Assembly (NCBI RefSeq): GCF_035961655.1
Contig: NZ_CP108393.1
Location: 7,711,501-7,775,500 of the forward strand
Direction of reading: 5' to 3'
Source of the DNA: Streptomyces sp. NBC_01317
Lineage (GTDB): Bacteria; Actinomycetota; Actinomycetes; Streptomycetales; Streptomycetaceae
Length of the DNA stretch: 64,000 bases
The stretch's first letter is position 1; every line of letters begins with the position of its first letter. Positions 26,874-35,407 of this stretch are shown here, piece after piece. The notes beneath the pieces were generated by a model, which did not search any database, was not told the origin of the DNA, and saw only the letters and a list, made by a program, of their open reading frames with translations. A program made the position numbers and the translations under genes.

Positions 26874-28085
26874 ATGACCGCCAAACTCCCCTACGGGGGA
26901 CTGTTCGCCCTGTTCACGGCCGCGTTCACCGCCGTGCTGACCGAGTTGCTGCCTGCCGGCCTGCTGCCGGAGATGAGCCGTGGCCTGCGGGTGTCGGAGG
27001 GCCGCGTCGGCTTCCTGGTGACCGGCTACGCGGCGGCGTCCTTCCTCGCCGCGATCCCGCTCACGGCGGCCCTGCGCGGTCTGCGCCGGCGCCCGGTGCT
27101 CGTCGGCGCGATCGCCGGCTTCGCGCTCTGCAACGCCGTGACCGCGCTCTCCACCTCATACGCTCTCACTTTCTGCGCCCGGCTGCTGGCCGGTGTCATG
27201 GGCGGCCTGATGTGGGCCATGCTCGCGGGGCACGCCGCCCGGATGGTGCCCGCGGAGCGCCGGGGCCGCGCCCTCGCCGTCGTCCTCGCGGGGATCACGG
27301 TGGCGCTCTCCTTCGGCATCCCGGCGGCCACCGCGTCGGCCGCGCTCCTCGGGTGGCGCGCGACCTTCGCGGCGGTGGCCGGGCTGGCCCTGCTCCTGGT
27401 GGTCTGGGTGAGCGGGTACGTCCCCGACTTCCCCGGGGAACCGGCCGGGGCGCGCGTCCCGCCGCACCGGATCGCGGCGCTGCCCGGCATCCGGACCGTC
27501 CTGACGATCACCCTGCTCGTGCTGCTGGGACACCAGGTGATGTACACCTACCTGGCCCCGTTCTCGGAGCGCGCGGGCTTCGGCCGTACCGGCGTGGTCC
27601 TGTTCGTCTTCGGCGCCGCCACCGTCGCCGGCGTCTGGGGCGTGGGCGCGCTGATCGACCGCCGTCCGCGCGCCACCCTGCTGGGCGCCCTCGCGCTCCT
27701 CACGGCCTCGATGCCGGCCCTCGGACTGTACGGCGGTACGCCCCCGGTCCTGCTGGCGGCCGTCGCCGTGTGGGGAGTTGCCTTCGGAGGCGCGCCCACC
27801 CTGCTCCAGACCGCGCTGATCCGGATCTCGGGACCCGGCGACGCGGATGTCGCCACCTCCTTGCAGACCACGGTCTACAACGCGGGCATCGCCGCCGGGT
27901 CCCTGGCCGGCGGCCTCGTCCTGGAGACCGCCGGGGGCGGCGCGGGCGCCCTGCCCTGGACCGCGCTGCCGCTGTTCGCCGCCGCGCTGGCCACCGTCGC
28001 GGCGGCGCGCCGGTACGCGTTCCCGGGGCGCCGCCGCCCGGTCGACGCTCACGCGCGGGTGGCTACCGAGGCCAACCCGTCCTGA
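26874..28085 (+). CDS. MFS exporter, DHA1 (AraJ-like, 12 TM)
   Basis: 403 residues, about twelve hydrophobic segments. Features include LTELLPAGLLPEMSRGLRVS at TM1, GFLVTGYAAASFLAAIPLT in TM2, and the loop LRRRPVL. DHA1 AraJ/YdhP-type sugar or drug efflux is the best fit. The ATG at 26874 has no well-spaced Shine-Dalgarno of its own; GAAGGA at 26854 instead sits six bases before a three-codon frame (26866-26877) whose stop overlaps this ATG. Probably controlled by the divergent MerR-GNAT protein. Confidence 0.9.
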   Translation: MTAKLPYGGLFALFTAAFTAVLTELLPAGLLPEMSRGLRVSEGRVGFLVTGYAAASFLAAIPLTAALRGLRRRPVLVGAIAGFALCNAVTALSTSYALTFCARLLAGVMGGLMWAMLAGHAARMVPAERRGRALAVVLAGITVALSFGIPAATASAALLGWRATFAAVAGLALLLVVWVSGYVPDFPGEPAGARVPPHRIAALPGIRTVLTITLLVLLGHQVMYTYLAPFSERAGFGRTGVVLFVFGAATVAGVWGVGALIDRRPRATLLGALALLTASMPALGLYGGTPPVLLAAVAVWGVAFGGAPTLLQTALIRISGPGDADVATSLQTTVYNAGIAAGSLAGGLVLETAGGGAGALPWTALPLFAAALATVAAARRYAFPGRRRPVDAHARVATEANPS

Positions 28086-28110
28086 CGAAGGACAGCGGCC
28101 GGCTTACGGC

Positions 28111-29025
28111 TTACGGCTTGGGCAGGGTGCAGCCCGGGAGGCTCAGATTGATCGTGGTGCCCGTGCCGACACACGGCACGATCTGGTAGGTCTCCTGCGC
28201 GTAGTTGATGCCCTGGCGCACGGTGACGGTGCCGTTCTGGTCGACCTCGCACGGGTTGTTGTCCGTGCAGCGCCCCCCGCTCTCGTTACCGGTGTTGTTG
28301 ACGGCCACGACCTTGCCCGTGGTGTTGTCGATGACGGGGGAGCCCGACGTGCCACCGATCGTGTTGCAGGCCGAGGTGTAGCGGACCGAGTCCTTCCAGG
28401 TCCACTGCCCCTCCTTGAGCTGATACGCGAAGCCGTCCACGTTGCAGGTGTAGATGCGCTTCCAGTACCCGGAGACGACCTTGATGGCGGTGCCCTGCAC
28501 CGGGCGCGTCGTGTTCAGGTCCAGCGCGGTGATCGCGTACCGGCTCTGTATCTGCGCGTACGTGCTGGTGAGTTGGTACAGCGACACGTCCGTGTCGGTC
28601 ATCGTCGCGTACGCGATCTTGCTGGCCCGCAGGGTCGCCACGCCGGTGCCGGCGGCGTTCAGGAGGGTGAAGGAGCGGGTCGACGGCTGGTTGACGATGA
28701 CCTGGCCCGCGGCCGGGAAACCGCTCTCGATGCAGTGGCCGTTGGACAGGACCAGGGCGAAGTCGTTGGGCTGCGATCCCGGCGTACGGACCACGGATCC
28801 CGAGCAGTTGCTCAGCGCGACCGTTCCGGCGTAGCTCACGGCCTTGACGGCCACACCCGTCCCGTCGGGGGCCGTGGTGCCGACCCGGGCGCCGGACGGG
28901 GCAATCGGGGCAATCGGGGAAGTCTTCGCCGGAGCGACCGCGTCCAGGCCGGTGGCCGTCGCGGGTGCCGCTCCCGCTCCGAGGAGCAGGACGGCGAGGA
29001 GCGCGCCGAGGAGAGGCTTTCTCAT
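28111..29025 (-). CDS. Secreted trypsin-like (S1) serine protease
   Basis: 304 residues. N-terminal signal peptide (1-26, MRKPLLGALLAVLLLG then ATATG). Catalytic triad candidates: His97 in SNGHCIE, Asp146 in TDTDVSL, Ser227 in GGTSGSPV. Cysteines 74/98 and 194/220 would pair, with further Cys in the RCTDNNPCEVD loop. It looks like a secreted S1-fold peptidase of about 28 kDa after processing; the specificity pocket cannot be read with confidence. Monocistronic, converging on the MFS gene. Confidence 0.88.
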   Translation of the reverse strand: MRKPLLGALLAVLLLGAGAAPATATGLDAVAPAKTSPIAPIAPSGARVGTTAPDGTGVAVKAVSYAGTVALSNCSGSVVRTPGSQPNDFALVLSNGHCIESGFPAAGQVIVNQPSTRSFTLLNAAGTGVATLRASKIAYATMTDTDVSLYQLTSTYAQIQSRYAITALDLNTTRPVQGTAIKVVSGYWKRIYTCNVDGFAYQLKEGQWTWKDSVRYTSACNTIGGTSGSPVIDNTTGKVVAVNNTGNESGGRCTDNNPCEVDQNGTVTVRQGINYAQETYQIVPCVGTGTTINLSLPGCTLPKP

Positions 29026-29178
29026 GGTGGGGGGTCCCCTCTGTGACCGAAGTATGCGGTTGTCATGAGCATTGTTGACGCAGGGGCCCCACCGGGCAAC
29101 CACGCCTCACCGCTCGCACCGCGCACGGCCACGCCGGGTCCCCGCGTGGGGCGAGGGCGGACGGGTAGGCTCCCGCGC

Positions 29179-29535
29179 ATGGATCTGGAGTGGGAACAGC
29201 TGGTGGTGGACGCGGCGGATCCGGTGGCGCTGGGCCGCTGGTGGGCCGAGGCGCTCGGCTGGGTCGTGGTGGACGACACGCCCGAGGAGTACGAGATCCG
29301 CGCCGCCCCCGACCGGCTGCCCGGCCTGCTGTTCACGCCGGTCACGGAGGCGAAGACCGCCAAGAACCGGCTGCATCTGGACTTCCGCCCGGCCGACCGG
29401 GACGCCGAGGTCGCCCGCCTGCTGGCCCTCGGCGCGCGCCACGCCGACGTGGGTCAGACGGGGGAGGAGCCCTGGGTCGTACTGGCGGACCCGGAGGGTA
29501 ACGAGTTTTGCGTTCTCGGGCCGCGTCGCACCTGA
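29179..29535 (+). CDS. VOC (glyoxalase-like) domain protein
   Basis: 118 residues, one beta-alpha-beta-beta-beta pair set: LVVDAADPVALGRWWAEALG at the start, KNRLHLDFRPADRDAEVARL in the middle, WVVLADPEGNEFCVLGP at the end. This is the short glyoxalase-like class common in actinomycetes; metal ligands and substrate are not assignable. It ends just before a strong terminator. Confidence 0.85.
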   Translation: MDLEWEQLVVDAADPVALGRWWAEALGWVVVDDTPEEYEIRAAPDRLPGLLFTPVTEAKTAKNRLHLDFRPADRDAEVARLLALGARHADVGQTGEEPWVVLADPEGNEFCVLGPRRT

Positions 29536-29542
29536 CACGGGT

Positions 29543-29573
29543 GAGGGGAGGGGGAGTTGATCCCCCTCCCCTC
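29543..29573. terminator. Bidirectional terminator hairpin
   Basis: A perfect 13-bp stem GAGGGGAGGGGGA / TCCCCCTCCCCTC with a five-base GTTGA loop sits between the convergent VOC and GDT1-like genes, directly after the VOC stop. It has no U-tract, as is usual in Streptomyces. Confidence 0.9.
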
Positions 29574-29590
29574 GGTCGGCCTCGCGCGCG

Positions 29591-30175
29591 TCAGCCCACG
29601 AAGATCTCGATCACCGACCAGAGCGCCAGCCCCAGCATGCACAGACCGCCGATCCGCTGCACCGTCCTGAGCGGGACACGCTTCGCGATGAAACGGCCGG
29701 CGAGCAGGGCGAGGGCGGAGACGGACATCAGCGCGACGGCGGAGCCGATGGCGGTGGACCACGTGCCGTTGGTGGCGGCGAGGTTGGCGGTGGTGATCTG
29801 GGTGAGGTCGCCGAACTCACTGATGAACACGGCCATGAACGCGGTGGTGTAGACGGGCCAGAAGCCGGTCACGGTCTTCGAGTCCGCCTCGTCCTCGTCG
29901 TCACCGCTCCCGCTCCGCAACAGCATGAACGCGCCGACCCCGAAGAGCACGGCCGACACCAGCTTGACGATCCAGTCGGGCAGCATCCCGATGAGGCTGC
30001 CCGCCCCGACGGCGATGGCGACATGCACGACGAAGGCGCTCGACGTACCGAACCAGACGTAGAGCGGACGCATGCGCGTGCCCATCGCCAGGGACGCGAA
30101 CATGGTTTTGTCGGGGAGCTCCGCGAGGAAGATCAGCCCGAAGGCGGTGAGGATCGCCAGGGGGTCGAGATGCAT
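29591..30175 (-). CDS. TMEM165/GDT1 (UPF0016) family cation transporter, probable Mn2+ exporter
   Basis: 194 residues, six predicted helices in two homologous halves. The family signature E-x-x-D-K/R/x-T appears twice: ELPDKT (19-24) and EFGDLT (120-125). An acidic cytoplasmic loop GDDEDEADSK (91-100) separates the halves. Bacterial members such as MneA export manganese, and plant and yeast members move Mn2+/Ca2+. Assignment to manganese is strengthened by the riboswitch in its leader (30298-30410). Second-half motif has Leu where the basic residue is usual. Confidence 0.9.
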   Translation of the reverse strand: MHLDPLAILTAFGLIFLAELPDKTMFASLAMGTRMRPLYVWFGTSSAFVVHVAIAVGAGSLIGMLPDWIVKLVSAVLFGVGAFMLLRSGSGDDEDEADSKTVTGFWPVYTTAFMAVFISEFGDLTQITTANLAATNGTWSTAIGSAVALMSVSALALLAGRFIAKRVPLRTVQRIGGLCMLGLALWSVIEIFVG

Positions 30176-30297
30176 GCCGGGTGGCTTTCTCTGGGGGCCG
30201 GACCCGGATCTTCGCGACGTGCCTGAGGCAACCGGAGGACCATTCGGCCCGGCACGACGGTGCACCCACGAGGTCCGTGGATACGTCAATGCCTGAC

Positions 30298-30410
30298 CGA
30301 AGGTCTCGCCCGCCCGTGTGAATCCACTCGTGTGAATCCAGGGGCCCTGCCACCGGGAACCCGGAGGTTCCAGTGTGTCGACGACAGGTTTTCGGGGCTA
30401 CTCCCCTTCG
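30298..30410 (-). promoter_or_regulatory. yybP-ykoY (Mn2+-sensing) riboswitch in the leader of the GDT1-like gene
   Basis: On the minus strand the two conserved loops are present: GGGGAGTAGC (30406-30397) and GAGACC (30307-30302). The closing helix CGAAGG / CCTTCG (30410-30405 with 30303-30298) flanks them as in the known aptamer. An internal hairpin GGAACC-TCC-GGGTTCC is visible. The element ends about 120 bases before the ATG of the transporter; that stretch would hold the expression platform. In this class Mn2+ binding turns on exporters. The remainder of 30176-30500 has no gene. Confidence 0.87.
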
Positions 30411-30500
30411 CAGTCGTCTACGATACCTCACCCCCTCCGACGCTCCCGCGCGGGGGACGGGGAGGCAGTCCGTGAGGCGGGCCGGGTCACATCCCGCCCC

Positions 30501-30824
30501 TCACTCCCGGTCGATGCCGGTGATGAAGGGCTGCCCGATGGGCGCGGTCGCGAGGGTGAAGCCCGCCTTCTCCAGCGCGCCGGTCGCGAGGCGCCGGGCC
30601 TCCTGCTCCGCGCCGTTCGAATCGTCGGCCGTGACCTCCAGGCGGAGCGTGAAGCGCGACTCCTCGGTGTCCACGGAGAGCAGGTCCAGATCCTCGGCCG
30701 CCCCGAAATCCGTCCCCTGCGGATCCGCCGGCCGCAGGGCCTGGAGCAGGACGGTCTTGGCGTCGTCGGTCAGCTCCGTGTGGAGCGTCCCGGGGATCGT
30801 CACTACGTAAGTGGTCATATTCAT
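30501..30824 (-). CDS. Small soluble protein of unknown function
   Basis: 107 residues, ATG 30824 (ATG 30818 also possible). Alternating beta/alpha pattern: TTYVVTIPGTLHTELTDDAK, LDLLSVDTEESRFTLRLEVT, then a helix NGAEQEARRLATGALEKAGF and PFITGIDRE. The arrangement resembles a ferredoxin-like alpha-beta fold. I do not recognise the family. It lies upstream of the riboswitch, in the same direction. Confidence 0.65.
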   Translation of the reverse strand: MNMTTYVVTIPGTLHTELTDDAKTVLLQALRPADPQGTDFGAAEDLDLLSVDTEESRFTLRLEVTADDSNGAEQEARRLATGALEKAGFTLATAPIGQPFITGIDRE

Positions 30825-30893
30825 TATCTATCCCGCCTCGGGCCGCCCACTCCCGACGACTTCGCCTTACCCCGGGGGTACGGACGCCGAGAC

Positions 30894-30937
30894 GCCTCTC
30901 TCCGCCGGTCACAGGGCTGCGGCCGGTGGAGAGAGGC
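30894..30937 (-). terminator. Terminator hairpin downstream of the PRC-barrel gene
   Basis: Arms GCCTCTCTCCGCCGG (30894-30908) and CCGGTGGAGAGAGGC (30923-30937) pair at 14 of 15 positions around a 14-base loop, about 40 bases after the stop of the DUF2382 gene. A nearby purine-rich GGCGGAGAGAGAA motif repeats twice. Confidence 0.75.
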
Positions 30938-30975
30938 GGAGAGAGAAGGCGGAGAGAGAAGTCTGTCCTGCCGGG

Positions 30976-31950
30976 TCAGCGCATCGGGTCGTCGCCCATG
31001 CCCTTGCGGTCCCGCCGGCCGTCCGCCCCCTTGTCGTCCCGCCCGGAGTCGTACTCGATCTGCTCCTTGCGGACGTCGGAGGTCACTTCCCGCTCCTCGG
31101 TGACCTTCTCGGTCTCCAGGCGCACCCGCTCGACCGCGACGGTCTCCTTCCGTACGACCGGCTGCTCGGCGTGCAGCGTCACCCGGGTCTCCGCCTCACC
31201 GATGTTGGGCCGTGAGGCCGCGTCGGAGGCGGGGTCGATCGGCTCGTGGATGACCCGTACCTCTTCGTGGCTGATCGGTACGGAGGTGGTGACGTTCTCG
31301 GTCACCACGACCTTGCGCAGCCGCGCCGTGCCCACCTCGCGTTCCACGGTGGCGACGTGCAGTTCTTCCTCCGACCGGATCATCTCCGGGTTGTGGAGGT
31401 CGGCGGACGCGGCGGGCGCCTTGTCGGGGTCGTACGCCTGGTGGCCGCCGGTGGTGTCGGCCGCCGCGGCGGCTCCCGCGTTCGTCCCCATGGCGGCGGC
31501 CGTTCCGGTGCCCGTGGCGGCGGCTGTCGTGTCCGTCGTGCTCGTCGCGTCCGCCGTCCCCGTGTCGGCCCTGGCCCCCGACTCCGACGCCTCCCCCGTG
31601 CCCGCGCCGGTCTCCGCCCCCATACCGGCGCCGGAGAGTCCGTAGTGCTCGTACAGCGCCCGCTCCTGCGCGGGATCCAGATGCTCGTCCGCGTCCAGGC
31701 GCGGGGCATCCTTGACCGTCTCCTTGGTGTGCGGGACATGGAGGTCCTCGCCCATCCGGCGGCCGCCGGACAGCGGGACGAGACTCTCCTTCATCCCGAA
31801 CATGCCGGTCTTCACCGTCACCCATTCGGGCCGGCCCGTGACGTCGTCGACATAGACCTGGCCCACATTGCCGATCTTGTCGCCCTCTTTGCCGTACACG
31901 GTCAGGCCGCTCAGCTCACTGGGGCTGTTGAACACGCCGTCGGCTGACAT
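30976..31950 (-). CDS. PRC-barrel plus DUF2382 stress-type protein
   Basis: 324 residues. PRC-barrel at about 8-80 (LTVYGKEGDKIGNVGQVYVD), an Ala/Thr/Gly low-complexity linker (105-170), then a DUF2382 domain (190-290: EEELHVATVEREVGTARLRK, VVVTENVTTSVPISHEEVRV) with a charged tail. Such proteins are widespread in actinomycete and deinococcal stress regulons, where DUF2382 is linked to oxidative or osmotic stress; the molecular role is unknown. The linker is unusually repetitive (TGTG/ATST). It has its own terminator and a 332-base divergent promoter region. Confidence 0.88.
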   Translation of the reverse strand: MSADGVFNSPSELSGLTVYGKEGDKIGNVGQVYVDDVTGRPEWVTVKTGMFGMKESLVPLSGGRRMGEDLHVPHTKETVKDAPRLDADEHLDPAQERALYEHYGLSGAGMGAETGAGTGEASESGARADTGTADATSTTDTTAAATGTGTAAAMGTNAGAAAAADTTGGHQAYDPDKAPAASADLHNPEMIRSEEELHVATVEREVGTARLRKVVVTENVTTSVPISHEEVRVIHEPIDPASDAASRPNIGEAETRVTLHAEQPVVRKETVAVERVRLETEKVTEEREVTSDVRKEQIEYDSGRDDKGADGRRDRKGMGDDPMR

Positions 31951-32282
31951 CAGCGATCACTCCTCGCTCGGGGAATTGCGCGTCCGTGGGGCCGGGCCCC
32001 TCCGGGGCAGTCGCGCGTACCTCTCCATCGCGCCCCCGTCCGCCACCGGAGGCAACCGGTGGCGGACGGGGGAGAGGCCGGGGACCGCCGTGGGAGGCCG
32101 CCCGCCCGGTGTTCACCGCATAAGGCGCAGGTGAAAGACCTATCCGCCATTCGGGTGAATGGCTGGTCCGGCGTGCCGGATCCGCGCAATTCGGAGATGC
32201 TGGACTGCTGAGCGACCAGCTGGGCAGCCGAGCGGTCGTCGAGCGACCGGATCCCGGAAACGAACGTACGGAGAGCACGAGC
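31951..32282. other. Divergent intergenic region with several strong palindromes
   Basis: No gene supported. A 17-bp perfect hairpin (CCCCCGTCCGCCACCGG, 32033-32049; loop AGGCAA; arm 32056-32072) lies 83 bases upstream of the DUF2382 start. A 7-bp dyad GCCATTC-GGGT-GAATGGC is at 32146-32163, and TCCGGC/GCCGGA follows it. The large hairpin looks like a terminator or attenuator in the leader of the DUF2382 gene; the smaller dyads look like protein-binding sites. The region drives both the stress gene and NAD kinase. Confidence 0.6.
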
Positions 32283-33356
32283 ATGACGGTGAATCGTGTC
32301 GGTCTCGTGGTCCACCAAGGCCGTGAAACGGCCGTCGAAGCGGCGGACACCGTGCACGCCTGGTGCGACGCCCACGACGTCCCCTGCAAGGAGATCGACG
32401 TCTGGAAGGCGGACGAACCGCGCCACGGCGGGCAGGAGGAGGCCTCCGCCGCCGGCCACCCCGATCTGGTGGTGACGCTCGGCGGCGACGGTACGTTCCT
32501 TCGCGGCGCCCGCATCGCCGCCAAGAGCGACGCGGCGGTGCTCGGTGTCGACCTGGGGCGCGTCGGCTTCCTCACGGAAGTCCCCGCCGACCAGATCGCA
32601 CAGGCCCTCGACGCGGTGCAGGACGGGCGCGCCACCTACGAGGAGCGGATGACGCTCACCATGCGCGCCTCGCGCGCCCTGGAGATCCCCTCCGCCATGG
32701 AGGCGCTGCTGCGCTACGGGCGCCGCCCCACCCTGCCGCCGCCCGACGTCCGGCTCGACACCACCGAGGAGGAGGGCTGGGGCATGGCGCTGGACGTCGT
32801 CGCGATCAACGACGTCGTGCTGGAGAAGCTCGCCAGGGACCGCCAGGTCAGCCTGGGCGTCTACATCGCGGGCCGGCTCCTCGCGTCGTACTCGGCGGAC
32901 GCCGTCATCGTGGCGACGCCGACCGGCTCGACCGCGTACAGCTTCGCGGCCGGCGGCCCGGTCCTCTCGCCGCACATGGACGCCGTCGTCTTCACTCCGG
33001 TGGCCCCCCACATGACGTTCGGCCGTACGGTCGTGGCCGCGCCCGACGAGCCGGTCGCCCTGCGCGTCCTGCCGCACTCCGGGGAGGCGGCCCTCAGCAT
33101 CGACGGTCAGCTCCAGGGGGTGCTGGAGCCGGGGGACTGGGTCGGCGTGTACGGGGCCGAGTACCGCCTGCGCCTGGTCCGGCTGGGTCCCACCGACTTC
33201 TACAGCCGTCTGCGGGACCGTTTCCGGCTCACCGACGCGCCCGCCTCGGCGGTGGACGGGCAGGCCCCGCCGCTGTTCCGCCCCGACAGCCCGGTGCCCG
33301 ACGACCTGGCCCACCTCCGCCTGCCGCCGGCGCCGGAACCGCCAGGACAGGCCTGA
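32283..33356 (+). CDS. nadK: NAD kinase (second copy likely)
   Basis: 357 residues. Signature GGDGTFLRGAR from 67 (GGDGT 67-71), then the conserved LGRVGFLTEV, NDVVLEK, and TPTGSTAYSFAAGGP with the catalytic-site residues. C-terminal SIDGQ. Converts NAD to NADP in the cytoplasm. The housekeeping streptomycete NAD kinase normally sits beside recN and a TlyA-type rRNA methyltransferase; none is here, and this protein has a longer insert (141-150) and C-terminus, so it is likely an accessory, perhaps stress-linked copy. Confidence 0.92.
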   Translation: MTVNRVGLVVHQGRETAVEAADTVHAWCDAHDVPCKEIDVWKADEPRHGGQEEASAAGHPDLVVTLGGDGTFLRGARIAAKSDAAVLGVDLGRVGFLTEVPADQIAQALDAVQDGRATYEERMTLTMRASRALEIPSAMEALLRYGRRPTLPPPDVRLDTTEEEGWGMALDVVAINDVVLEKLARDRQVSLGVYIAGRLLASYSADAVIVATPTGSTAYSFAAGGPVLSPHMDAVVFTPVAPHMTFGRTVVAAPDEPVALRVLPHSGEAALSIDGQLQGVLEPGDWVGVYGAEYRLRLVRLGPTDFYSRLRDRFRLTDAPASAVDGQAPPLFRPDSPVPDDLAHLRLPPAPEPPGQA

Positions 33357-33473
33357 CCGGGTGCCGCTCACCCGAACGGGGCGGGGCGCCGCCCGCCTGA
33401 GCCCGGTATCGAGGGCATGATCAGGACATGGCTCGAAACCGCAAGGGCCGACCTGGACAGGAGCGGGACACCT

Positions 33474-34148
33474 ATGGCGACGCGTGCGGCACTATTCGAT
33501 GTCGACGGGACCCTCGTCGATACCAATTACCTCCACGTGACCACCTGGTGGGAAGCGTTCCACCAGGCCGGGCAGCCGGTGCGGATGGCCGCGATCCACC
33601 GTGCGATCGGCCTCGGTTCCGGCGATCTGATCGCCCATCTGCTCGGTGACGAGCGGGACGTGGACCAGGACGCGGAGATCAAGGCCGCGCACGCGGCGCT
33701 GTACGCCACGTTCCACGACCGGCTGCCCGTGCTCGACGGGGCACAGGACCTGCTCAGGTCACTGGCCGACCGGGGCTGGGTCGTCGTGCTCGCGACTTCC
33801 GCGGGCGGGGCGGAGCTGGCGGCCCTGCGGCGCGCGATCGGGGCCGACGACGTCATCGCGGGGGTGGCGGGCGCGGACGACGTGGCCGCCGGGAAACCCG
33901 GGCCGGAACCGGTGCTCAGGGCGCTGGACCTGGCCGGGGTGCCCGCGGACCGCGCGCTGTTCTTGGGGGACACCGTCTGGGACATGGAGGCGGCGACGAA
34001 GGCGGGCGTGCGCCCGCTCGCCGTACTGACAGGCGGAGTTCCGCGCGCCGCGCTCCAAGCGGGCGGCGCCGAGGCGGCCTTCGTCAACCCGCTCGACGTG
34101 CTGGCCAACCTCGACACCGGACTCTTCGCGGACCTCGAAGCCCGCTGA
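33474..34148 (+). CDS. HAD-superfamily hydrolase (beta-phosphoglucomutase-like)
   Basis: 224 residues from ATG 33474 (AGGAG ten bases upstream). Motif I LFDVDGTLVDT, motif II LATSAGG, motif III lysine in AGKPGPEP, motif IV LGDTVWD. The alpha-helical C1 cap between motifs I and II is typical of phosphoglycolate-phosphatase and beta-phosphoglucomutase-like enzymes. Substrate not assignable. It follows the NAD kinase gene by 117 bases and could be co-transcribed. Confidence 0.9.
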   Translation: MATRAALFDVDGTLVDTNYLHVTTWWEAFHQAGQPVRMAAIHRAIGLGSGDLIAHLLGDERDVDQDAEIKAAHAALYATFHDRLPVLDGAQDLLRSLADRGWVVVLATSAGGAELAALRRAIGADDVIAGVAGADDVAAGKPGPEPVLRALDLAGVPADRALFLGDTVWDMEAATKAGVRPLAVLTGGVPRAALQAGGAEAAFVNPLDVLANLDTGLFADLEAR

Positions 34149-34200
34149 CGGCCCGGGTCGGACGGGGCCGGCCGGAGGACGGTGCCGTACGAGCCCGGTC

Positions 34201-35268
34201 TCAGCCGCCGGGGGACGGCGCCTCGCGCGTGCGGGTCCACTCCCGCAGCTGCTCGGCCGTCCAGGTGTTGACCACCCGGCCGGCCGGTACGCCGCACTCC
34301 TCCGCCCGCGCACAGCCGAGGAGTTGCCAATCGAGCTGTCCGGGCGCGTGGGCGTCGGTGTCGACGGCGAAGAAGACCCCGGCCGCGACCGCCTCGCGCA
34401 GCAGCCGGCGGGGCGGATCGAGCCGCTCCGGCCTGCTGTTGATCTCCACCGCCGTGCCCGACCCGGCGCAGGCGGCGAACACGGCCGCCGCGTCGAACTC
34501 CGACTCCGGCCGGCTCCCGCCCGTACCGCCGCCCCTGCTCCCGCGGCGCTCACGGCCCGTCAACAGCCGTCCGGTGCAGTGCCCGAGGATGTCGGTCAGC
34601 GGATTGCGGACGGCGGCGACCATACGCCGGGTCATCGGCGCCGATTCCATCCGCAGCTTCGAATGGACGGACGCCACGACCAGGTCCAGCCGTTCGAGCA
34701 GCTCCGGTTCCTGGTCCAGGGAGCCGTCGGGCAGGATGTCGCACTCGATGCCGGTGAGCAGCCGGAACGGCGCCCAGCCCGCGTTCAGCCGGTCGATCAC
34801 GTCGAGCTGTTCCCGCAGCCGTTCCGGTGACAGGCCCCGCGCGACGGTCAGCCGGGGCGAGTGGTCGGTGAGGACGGCCCACTCGTGCCCGAGCGCGGCG
34901 GCCGTACGGCCCATCAGCTCGATGGGGCTGCCGCCGTCCGACCAGTCCGAGTGCAGGTGGCAGTCGCCGCGCAGCGCGGCACGCAACTCCTGGCCGCGCT
35001 CGGCGAGCGGCCCGCCCGCCGTCTCCTCCAGACCGCGCAGATAGTCGGGTACGGCTCCGGCCACCGCCGCCTCGACGACCTGGGCCGTCTTCGGCCCGAT
35101 GCCCGGCACCCGGGACAGCGTGCCGCCGGCGGCACGCCGGGCGACCTCGTCGGGTGGCAGGGCCGCCACGGCGGCGGACGCCGTACGGAACGCCTTGACG
35201 CGGTACGTCTCCGCCCGCGACCGCTCCAGGAGAAAGGCGATCCTGTCGAGAGCCTCCACCGGATCCAT
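34201..35268 (-). CDS. PHP-domain phosphoesterase with N-terminal HhH region (Pol X-like)
   Basis: 355 residues from ATG 35268 (GGGGG upstream). Residues 1-110 match the helix-hairpin-helix part of bacterial DNA polymerase X (LSRVPGIGPKTAQVVEAAV), and 115-350 the PHP domain (GDCHLHSDWSDGG, VLTDHSPRL, GIECDILPDGSLD, ASVHS, ILGHCTG, DTDAHAPGQ). The Pol X palm and fingers are absent, so this is a stand-alone HhH-PHP nuclease or phosphatase rather than a polymerase. Metal ligands (His, Asp) are all in place. Role in DNA repair is inferred from family only. Confidence 0.88.
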   Translation of the reverse strand: MDPVEALDRIAFLLERSRAETYRVKAFRTASAAVAALPPDEVARRAAGGTLSRVPGIGPKTAQVVEAAVAGAVPDYLRGLEETAGGPLAERGQELRAALRGDCHLHSDWSDGGSPIELMGRTAAALGHEWAVLTDHSPRLTVARGLSPERLREQLDVIDRLNAGWAPFRLLTGIECDILPDGSLDQEPELLERLDLVVASVHSKLRMESAPMTRRMVAAVRNPLTDILGHCTGRLLTGRERRGSRGGGTGGSRPESEFDAAAVFAACAGSGTAVEINSRPERLDPPRRLLREAVAAGVFFAVDTDAHAPGQLDWQLLGCARAEECGVPAGRVVNTWTAEQLREWTRTREAPSPGG

Positions 35269-35407
35269 GCGCGCCCCCACTGGGTCGGTTCGCCTGCCGC
35301 CCATTCTCCGTGCGGACCCCACGACGTGCATCTCGCACGGGTCTGTCCGCGCGGGCACGGGGTAGCCGAACACGCACCACAGGACATGCGGAACAGGGGA
35401 GAGCGTC

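Noticed and set aside
30315..30340. Tandem TGTGAATCCA repeats as a possible CRISPR or separate operator
   Set aside because: Only two copies, and they fall inside the variable arm of the riboswitch aptamer, so no independent feature is claimed.
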